Shown: one piece after another, positions 9,843 to 15,614 of the stretch | Numbering within the stretch: the first letter of the stretch is position 1 | How the letters are laid out: each line of letters begins with the position of its first letter | Origin: Melampsora larici-populina 98AG31 | Lineage: Eukaryota; Basidiomycota; Pucciniomycetes; Pucciniales; Melampsoraceae | Assembly (NCBI RefSeq): GCF_000204055.1 | Contig: NW_006768767.1 | Coordinates: forward strand, 2,748,913 to 2,764,526 | Direction of reading: 5' to 3' | DNA: 15,614 bases | Made by a program: the position numbers and the translations under genes | The notes under the pieces: generated by a model | The model's database searches: none | What the model saw: only the letters and a program-made list of their open reading frames with translations | What the model was told of the DNA's origin: nothing

Positions 9843-10606
9843 ATGCCAACGCTGACCAATCTTACAATTGAATGGAGTGGGACTGTCACGTCCCACAGCC
9901 AGGTACGTTTGGCTTTGACTACTTCAATGCTTTGACTGACGTGTTCACCAGTCCGAAACTGGGGCAGGCCGGGAGCACTCATTTCAAGCCTTGTCCAGAA
10001 GCCCATTCGACGCTACGGACCGGTCCGCATTTCACATCAAGCTGAGGCCAGGCGAAGTAGTTCCAAGTGGAGCAGTTGTGGTTTTTGTTGGCCCAGCCTT
10101 ATGCCCGGCTAGAGATGGGTCGACAGTCGTCACCGCTGAGCAGGCCTACCACCTGCCTGCGAGCCTCGCACCTCTGGCGCACGAAACCCTCAATGTGATT
10201 ACCGTAATAGGTACAGGCGAAGTTATTAGGCGACAACCGAACCGGCCAGGAACTGGTACAGCAGGGTGGTGGTGCTTGTGGGTGTACCACAATATCTACT
10301 CCAGCGAGGTGAGCCAGTCGTCTCTCCCCTAGATAAGTGGTTATGCTAACAATGATAACAGTCTGGTGAAGTACTAAAATTTGGAGTCATTTACGCCGAT
10401 GGCGAGGGGATCATTTCAGGACTTGCTCCAGAAATAATGCGCGAAGGAACAATTGTCGCATTGCGTGGAACTCTAGTGAAATACGCCGAACAGGACAGGG
10501 TATGGATCGTCAGAGTAAGTGCACATCTACTCTACCCTTTGTCTGCACGTGGCTGACCAGTGATATCAAACAGGCAGAGAGCGTCCAGGTCGCGGCAAGG
10601 CAGTAG
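9843..10606 (+). CDS. P3: compact P-family protein, 200 aa, four exons, intact
   Basis: Gene of unknown function in the same family as P2, which it faces head to head. Exons are 9843-9902 (20 codons), 9952-10308 (119), 10362-10514 (51) and 10574-10606 (10 plus TAG). All introns are phase 0 and 49-59 nt, with GTACGT, GTGAGC and GTAAGT donors and CTGAC or CTAAC branch points. Exon 1 has LTIEWSGTV. Exon 2 carries VVPSGAVVVFVGPAL, then LNVITVIGTGEVIRR, and ends WWCLWVYHNIYSSE at the intron, with the family His and aromatic residues in place. Exon 3 has F7, Y11, G29, G36 and W48 (VWIVR). The tail is only AESVQVAARQ. The pattern of two G-x-[V/L]...W-x-V blocks suggests two similar beta domains. There is no membrane segment, signal peptide or known enzyme motif. 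Confidence 0.8.
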
Positions 10607-11205
10607 TTCAGTAGTCGTTGTCCTCCGTGAGGTGCTATCAGCGTCATACACTGTGGTGTCCGGTGTAGATCTGCTGCTGATGACGGTCAACGCTCAGGCT
10701 AAGGATTGTATTGCAATACAGTGCATGTTTAACGAAGGCATTGGGAGTCACAAGGAGATGAATTGCAGGCACACGCGTGCACAACACGGACAAAAGGCTC
10801 AAGGGAGCTCGCGTTATATTGTAACTGGAATAGATACCAGGACTGTTTAATGCTAAGACCCAAATGCCGGACCAAACGGATGTGACCGCGCCTTGAGAAG
10901 AGATTGTGCCGATTTGAAGGAGATGAGCAATGAACATACATCAGTCCATTTAGTGAGGCGGTGCAAGTTGTGTCTCTGCCGAAGCTTGGCCCGGTGCGCT
11001 GCCTCCCGGCTTCGCGTCTGGCTCTGCTGAGCCAAATGAATGTATATTAGCAGCTGCCAGGTCCAAGGATGTATTAGAGTTCTATCAGCGATTGCCTAGA
11101 GGATCCGATAGCGAACCTAGCTTTATGTGAGATGAACGACAAGGCGCTCCTGGCGGTTCGGAAGCAGCTTGATCTGGCGCTGTGCCTGCGGATTTGAGAC
11201 AGGAA
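10607..11205. other. Gap after P3 with weak coding traces on the minus strand
   Basis: No intact gene. On the minus strand near 10860-10930 a frame reads LQIGTISSQGAVTSVWSG, which resembles the G29...G36...W48 part of the 51-residue segment. The nucleotides CTCCTTCAAATCGGC there are close to P4's CTCTTTCAAATTGGC. Near 10955-11045 another minus frame is Ala/Pro/Gly-rich (PDAKPGGSAPGQAS) and is preceded by an intron-like end with a CTAAT branch. These pieces lie in different frames separated by stops. They may be a decayed family copy. Confidence 0.3.
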
Positions 11206-11553
11206 TCAGGGTACTATCATCGCTTGAATTATACATTCCGGAGGCAAACCTGGCTTAGTATGAGATGAAGAACTGAGCTCCATAGAGGCTGGATCGGTGG
11301 AGACCAGGAGATGTACGTGTGCCATACCTCGGCGTTGAGTCTCGACCGCATACATCGATTCTCCAGACATGTCTAACAATAGTATGTGGGCAATGTGATC
11401 ATGAGCTGTCCTCAGATGTGGCGACATAAAATTGTCGAAAGCCTGACTTACCAGGAAATTAGGATATGAGTCTACGGAAATGATATTGAAGGAAAAATTA
11501 TTTGGGGCAGCGATTCTGTGTCCAATATTTATTTGAACAGGGCGCAAATGCAT
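11206..11553 (-). pseudogene. Degraded minus-strand ORF, possible P-family relict
   Basis: A 115-codon frame with one good internal donor (CTG followed by GTAAGT) and a possible acceptor (TTGTTAG), like the intron after a family first exon. The segment before the donor reads FSFNIISVDSYPNFL and resembles LPFNWSGIF of P2. The later part (HLLVSTDPAS, then LPPECIIQAMIVP) loosely follows the second exon of P2 and P4, but it ends in TGA without the His/aromatic signature or the 51-codon exon. An alternative is a fragment of another Helitron-like Rep, because it contains ETQRRGMAHVHLLV, similar in form to an HUH motif. I cannot choose with confidence; either way it looks broken. Confidence 0.35.
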
Positions 11554-11775
11554 TACGCGCAGTGAGCTTTATGGTAGACATTCGGAGTGACTTTCATTCA
11601 ATACAAAGCGGCGGACGTGCCCCATTCAGTGGGGCCAGGAACAGATGTGATTGGAGAACAATTCCCCCACGTTGATGGCCCCTTACAGGCCAATTGTCTG
11701 CAACAGTGCACCACCTCTGTGCTCAGACCAACAATTCAAGTATTTCAGGCCGGGATCAGGGGCGGGGTTGAGAGC

Positions 11776-12531
11776 TCAGGGTTGCGTCGGTTCGGCTTCG
11801 TTCAACTATAAGGAAGGACTCAGTATCCAAACGTGGCAAAACAAGAGCTTAGACTGACGTGTACTATCCATTGATCCCTGGTCTGATCATACCCGAATAG
11901 AGTACCGTGGAGGCCCAAGACATCGCCAATTTGAAAGAGTTCAAGCCCAATTTCCCGCATCGTGGCACGTTGGAGAGTATACTCAACGTCGAAATTAACT
12001 ATGGTGCGAGACTGCTAAGTTCATGTCAGTGTAAGTATAACTAATTGGGGCGGTAGCTTACAATGGGCTGGTAGTCACGGTGTGAGACAATGACCACCCA
12101 ACGCTGCTCCCCTTGCAAGAAATAGCGCTGAGTAACCGTACCAACGCTGGAAATGAATGTTCGGGGCAGGACGTGACGATTGGTGGTGGATGCTGGAACA
12201 ACCACCTGGCTGGATGTGACCAGGAGAGTGGTGGTTCTGTTGCGGCCATAGGGAATTAGACTGCCACGCACGAAATGAGGTACATCAGGTTCCAGAACGG
12301 TTGAGCCGCCAGAGGCCATGACAGTCACAGGGATGTATTCGGGCCGATTGAAGCAGACGAATACGTCACTGGCATACAATGGCCCTGCTAATCGATGACT
12401 GGAATCGGGCTGGAGCTGAAGAGAAAACGTCAGAAAGGGCGGATGGTGTACAGCACAGGTATTAGGGGCCTGACCTGGTCACCTAGGTATAGTGTCGAGC
12501 GGAAATGGACAGACAGTTGTAAGGGCTCCAT
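11776..12531 (-). CDS. P4: compact P-family protein, 197 aa, four exons, intact
   Basis: Function unknown. Minus-strand exons are 12531-12475 (19 codons), 12415-12062 (118), 12011-11859 (51) and 11805-11776 (9 plus TGA). All introns are phase 0 and 50-59 nt, with donors GTCAGG, GTAAGC and GTCAGT. Exon 1 has LQLSVHFRSTLYL. Exon 2 has STVLEPDVPHFVRGSLIP, close to the LLEPNSSVWLTGEVL of P2. It then has RTFISSVGTVTQRYF and ends QRWVVIVSHRDYQPI at the intron; this end is close to the HIDYQPQ of P1. Exon 3 has F7, Y11, G29, G36 and W48, ending QWIVH. The tail is LNEAEPTQP. P4 is read away from P5, with 447 bp between their ATGs, repeating the P2/P3 layout. The acceptor of intron 2 could be TTAG or TTAGCAG; the second gives exactly 51 codons. 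Confidence 0.8.
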
Positions 12532-12978
12532 GAGGTCAGCTGGTGGTCAACTGTTTGAGATGAAGAGGCAGTAGTTAGCAAATCAGTATTATACTGAAGG
12601 GCTCACCTTTAAGTAGTCGACGCCATGCACAATTACTTGATGAAGTGTGGTGAGACCGAGACGCTTCAGGCCTGGTCAGTTTATTTTCTTGGTAGAGAGG
12701 ATGGTTCAGACCGCTCTGGTGCACACGGCAAACATGGGTGGTAAACAGGACTATTTGGAGGTGCTGTACCTACAGGCAGCGATTTTAACACAACTCCGAG
12801 TTAGCCCACTTAAGAAGGGGCGCGAGGTAATGGAGAAGGAGAGCCGTACCAGTTCTATCCTTCATCTACTTCCGTGTCGAATCGAGTTTTACACCTGTGG
12901 CGTACATCAGTCATAGCCGTAATTTTTCGAATCAGATCTGCCTCAACTGACACTCAAACGGCCAGCATTTTGGAGCAG
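12532..12978. promoter_or_regulatory. Shared divergent promoter region of P4 and P5
   Basis: This 447-bp gap between two divergent family genes holds no supported gene. A perfect 15-bp palindrome, TCAGTATTATACTGA, is centred at 12590. It might be a protein-binding site. The ACGCGT elements of the P2/P3 gap are absent, so the two pairs need not be regulated alike. Confidence 0.45.
12583..12597. repeat. 15-bp perfect palindrome
   Basis: TCAGTATTATACTGA has seven paired bases on each side of a central T. It lies about 52 bp upstream of the P4 start codon, where a regulator or a TATA-like function (TATTATA) would be plausible. Confidence 0.45.
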
Positions 12979-13702
12979 ATGGCGTTGTCATTAGCTGTTG
13001 GCACATACGAAAAGCTAACATTGAGATGGTTCGGGGAGTTTGACGTGGTCGCATTGGTGCGTCTTAGTCTATTCCGTCTTCGACTGTACCTAACATGATT
13101 CCGTTTGCACAGCGTCAATGTGGTGGTCCGCTTCGCAGGGAATACGACGGATTGGTCAATTTATGCCGAGCGCCTGGCGTCTTGGTGCCGGTTTTGTTGG
13201 TTGATGAGAGCAGGGTCGAGTCGCCTAATCTAGCTGGACCTTGCCGGTTAAGCGGAGTCGTGGTCCAGGGCGGTGATCTTCATTTCGCAAGGTTAATTCT
13301 CGATGAGGCTGCGTGGGTGCGGGATACAAATTTTCCGGCGGTTGAAGGTCTAACCGTATCTGGTCGTCGCCTGGTGCTGCGGGACACTACGGTCTGTACT
13401 GACAGCTGTGCCGACGAATGGAGAGTCGCAAGCTTGGTCCACAAGGAGTGGGATACGGCAGTAAGTCAAGGATGAGACTCAATTCGCCCAATGCCATCGC
13501 TGACCTGTACGTGTAGCACTTGATGTTCAGGCAATTCGAGGTCGATTACATATATGATGGGAAAGCATTGAGCCGGGAAGAAGGAGAGTCTATGCGGGTT
13601 GGGGAGGTCATCACATTAGCCGGTGAAGTCGTGAATATGTCAGGTAGAGGGGGGAAGTGGATCGTGAAGGTCGTGACCGTTGGTGACTCAGGTTCGGCTT
13701 GA
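12979..13702 (+). CDS. P5: compact P-family protein, 203 aa, last intron apparently lost
   Basis: Function unknown. Exons are 12979-13056 (26 codons), 13113-13460 (116) and 13517-13702. The introns are phase 0 and 56 nt each, with donors GTGCGT and GTAAGT and branch points CTAAC and CTGAC. Exon 1 has LTLRWFGEFDVV, like LTIEWSGTV of P3. Exon 2 has a strand-rich middle (RLSGVVVQ, FARLILDEAAWV) and ends WRVASLVHKEWDTA at the intron. The next 51 codons (13517-13669) hold F7, Y11, G29, G36 and W48, ending KWIVK. The site where the other four copies have an intron reads GTCGTG, a poor donor. The frame simply runs on for 10 codons (VVTVGDSGSA) to TGA, about the tail length of P3 and P4. A spliced alternative to an AG at 13733-13734 would meet TAA at once. 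Confidence 0.75.
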
Positions 13703-14230
13703 AATTTTGAGGACAATATGCGCGTCGTGTACAGTAAGATGCAAAAAGGATGAAAAAATCCGGAAACAAAACCAACCTGGTGGTCCGTGCGCCCTGGGAA
13801 GTCTGGCGAAACCGGACCGCCAAAGCTCAGCAAACTTCTCGTCTCCAACAGCCACCGACTACCAGGGCTTCGCATACAGACCTATACAGACCTCACGGCT
13901 CCCAAACCCCAGCCCCCAACACCCATCCCCATCCATCCTCAAACCGCTCATCACTATCCTTAGCCTACCAGCCTCCTCAACTATCTTCAGTCAAGGGGGA
14001 CTAGACGAATACTGCTCCTCATGGCTCCGCACCTTTCCAATCCACCTTACCGGCCATCGATTAGAACCACAACTCAGCCCTTCACCGTTACGAATGCCCT
14101 TCCGCGAGGTTTTGCAACCCTTTCTGGACTTCATCGCACCACACATCAGTCGTTTCGATCAGATTACTCCAAAGCATTCACCTTCAAGCCTACCCTTGAC
14201 CCCTTTCACTCTGATTACTCTCGATCCATC
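13703..14230. other. Non-coding region upstream of the last gene
   Basis: C-rich on the + strand, especially 13890-14000, with no supported gene before 14231. It contains a perfect tandem 10-mer at 13874-13893. An in-frame ATG at 14021 would extend the next gene by 70 codons, but that stretch is Ser/Thr/Pro/Arg-rich like translated UTR. Confidence 0.4.
13874..13893. repeat. Tandem 10-mer ATACAGACCT x2
   Basis: Two exact, adjacent copies of ATACAGACCT. They lie in the upstream region of the gene at 14231, and no function is evident. Confidence 0.6.
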
Positions 14231-15614
14231 ATGCAAAACTTCTCACAAGCTCAAATCAACTTAGATGACACGCCCATTGGGCAGCGTCCTTACCCTAGCA
14301 CTCGACGGTGTGTTCCTTTCTTTAGAAATTTTGCTTCTTTTGTTCGTGTCTCACATTTTTATTTTTCTGGATATGTTAGCGCATTGGCTGCCGCTGCAGT
14401 TGATCATGTCTCAGAGACCACTGCCTCTATTGGTGATCGCAGCTCTTCGCTACCCCTTGCCGATGTCATATTTGGTCCACCTGTGGCCCGAGACCCCAGC
14501 CCAGCGGCCAGTTCCGACATTGAGATTGTCTCATCGAATTTACCACCTCGTGTCCCTCTGTCCGACAAAAAACCTGGTATGCATTCTTTCTGCTTCCGTC
14601 CTTTAGGAAGTCACATTCTAACATTCAAGACTTTTGTCTGTGGTTTAGTTTTGCAACCATCAGGAGCTCGTGTGACTACTCCTCAACCGCTCAGCGTGGC
14701 ATACACTATGTGTTTGCTCAAAGGGACGGATATCACCAAGGGACCCGCTAAGAAGAATGCAAAGCCAGTCTATTCCACAATTCCCATCCCCGCCACCAAA
14801 AAACCTTTCGACCTAAACGAAACCTCTTTGGCGCGATTGAAGCAACGTTTATTTGATCTGGCAAGTGAGATTGATAACGACCAAAGCAAAGGTAACACAG
14901 CTATTCTCCAAACCGCCGATGCCATGAAACAAGTCAAGATCTATGCGTTTATTACTGCCCACGACACCTGGGCCAAAAACCAAGAACGTACCATCACCGA
15001 AGATATCCATGTCTCCTCTTTCTTTCAATCGGTCCTTGGAGCTCTCGGAAAGCACGCCGGTTTCGTCATTGTGATGGACAACCCAGCACGATGTGCTCAA
15101 GAGGCAATTGATGTATGTACCCATTATTTCACTTCACATTTTGCCTTTATCCTTTCACAGGCTAACTTTGCCCGGTTCTTTTTGGTGCAGGAACTCACAA
15201 AGAATCAAGCCCGACTCAGAGCACAGAACACCCTCAATAATGTTGTTACCACTGCCTCGGATCTTGCTCATGCAACTCCTGTTGATCCTCATTCGCGATG
15301 GCTCACTGCGTTACAAGATCATCATGGTTCATTGAAGAATAACAAGGCTGAAGGATGGCGAATTTTTAATCCGAAGGACTTGACCTTGAAAATGGAACTA
15401 ACCTTCCATCACTTGATCCTGTGGGCTCGCGAATTGGTATGTTGTTTTCTTCCTCATTTTTTGTGATTAGATTTCCTTACTTGATGTCAAGTAACTAATG
15501 GGTTTCATTTTGATAGGTCAAGGGTACCAGAGATGTTACTATTGATGACCCGCCTATGGAATTGGAAGAGTTCTTCTGGATCGATGTCAAGCCGGTCAAG
15601 CGCCCTTCCCTCGC
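14231..15614 (+). CDS. Multi-exon gene of unknown function, 3' end beyond the window
   Basis: Not recognised. Probable exons are 14231-14307, 14380-14576, 14649-15112, 15191-15436 and 15517 to the window end. The first two introns are 72 nt each. The third may end at 15160 or at 15190. I prefer 15190, because GCTAAC at 15161 makes a good branch point before TTTTTGGTGCAG; both choices keep the frame. The start MQNFSQAQINLDD is chosen because the upstream in-frame extension from 14021 looks like UTR. The N-terminal third is Ser/Ala/Pro-rich and probably disordered. From about 14760 the protein becomes globular and charged (FDLNETSLARLKQRLFDLAS, QVKIYAFITAHDTW, FVIVMDNPARCA). The last visible exon has DDPPMELEEFFWID. 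No signal peptide, membrane segment or catalytic motif is seen. Its overall build recalls abundant anonymous gene families of rusts and other basidiomycetes; that is an impression, not a match. Confidence 0.7.

Noticed and set aside
10560..10850. 96-codon + strand frame after P3
   Set aside because: It overlaps the last P3 exon in another frame, and its translation has no conserved feature.
12647..12916. 89-codon + strand frame between P4 and P5
   Set aside because: It falls in the divergent promoter, shares nothing with the family, and has no supporting splice signals.
13741..13825. Imperfect inverted repeats (GGAT...ATCC; GGTGGTCCG...CGGACCGCC) considered as a Helitron 3' hairpin
   Set aside because: The first is too short and AT-rich. 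The second has a loop of about 25 bases and one mismatch. Neither is followed at about 10 bases by CTRR before a T.
1..15614. tRNA, rRNA, CRISPR arrays, bacterial insertion sequences, LTR elements
   Set aside because: No cloverleaf with A/B boxes, no rRNA core, no spaced repeats and no reverse transcriptase or integrase motifs were seen by eye.

Overview
This is a fungal nuclear window. Its many introns are short (about 48-78 nt) with GT...AG ends and CTNAC-type branch points just before the acceptor, and codon use is balanced. That fits a basidiomycete. A rust (Pucciniales) is plausible from gene content, but the sequence alone does not prove it.

Layout, left to right: (1) positions 1-998 are a pyrimidine-rich, non-coding promoter region with a TATA box at 861. 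(2) 999-2458 (+) is P1, a six-exon gene for a beta-rich protein with a long basic/acidic tail. (3) 2459-3647 is mostly non-coding, with a coding-like relict at 2839-3087 and a small tandem repeat. (4) 3648-8063 (+) is a three-exon Helitron RepHel transposase of 1434 aa. It has an HUH/two-tyrosine Rep domain fused to a PIF1-type helicase, and all the motifs I can check are present. (5) 8542-13702 holds four small four- or three-exon genes, P2 (-), P3 (+), P4 (-) and P5 (+), arranged as two head-to-head pairs; degraded coding sequence lies between the pairs. (6) 14231 to the window end (+) is a multi-exon gene of unknown function, cut by the window edge.

The main result is that P1-P5 are one diverged paralogous family. 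After splicing by hand, each has a short first exon, a second exon of about 116-124 codons ending in H-x-x-[Y/W]-x-x-x exactly at an intron, and then a segment of exactly 51 codons. The five 51-codon segments align without gaps. Phe7, Tyr11, Gly29, Gly36 and Trp48 are invariant, and the segment ends in W-[I/M]-[V/I]-x. In P1-P4 it is bounded by introns on both sides; in P5 the second intron seems to be lost. The pattern of alternating hydrophobic residues with G-x-[V/L] looks like tandem OB-fold-like domains, but that fold is inference. I do not recognise the family.

The four compact copies lie directly downstream of an apparently intact RepHel, and the fifth and a relict lie upstream. One possibility is that they are cargo or accessory genes of the Helitron, comparable to the RPA-like OB-fold genes known on some plant Helitrons. 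The alternative is a host gene cluster into which a Helitron inserted. I could not find the Helitron's 5' TC or 3' hairpin-CTRR ends, so the sequence does not decide between these.
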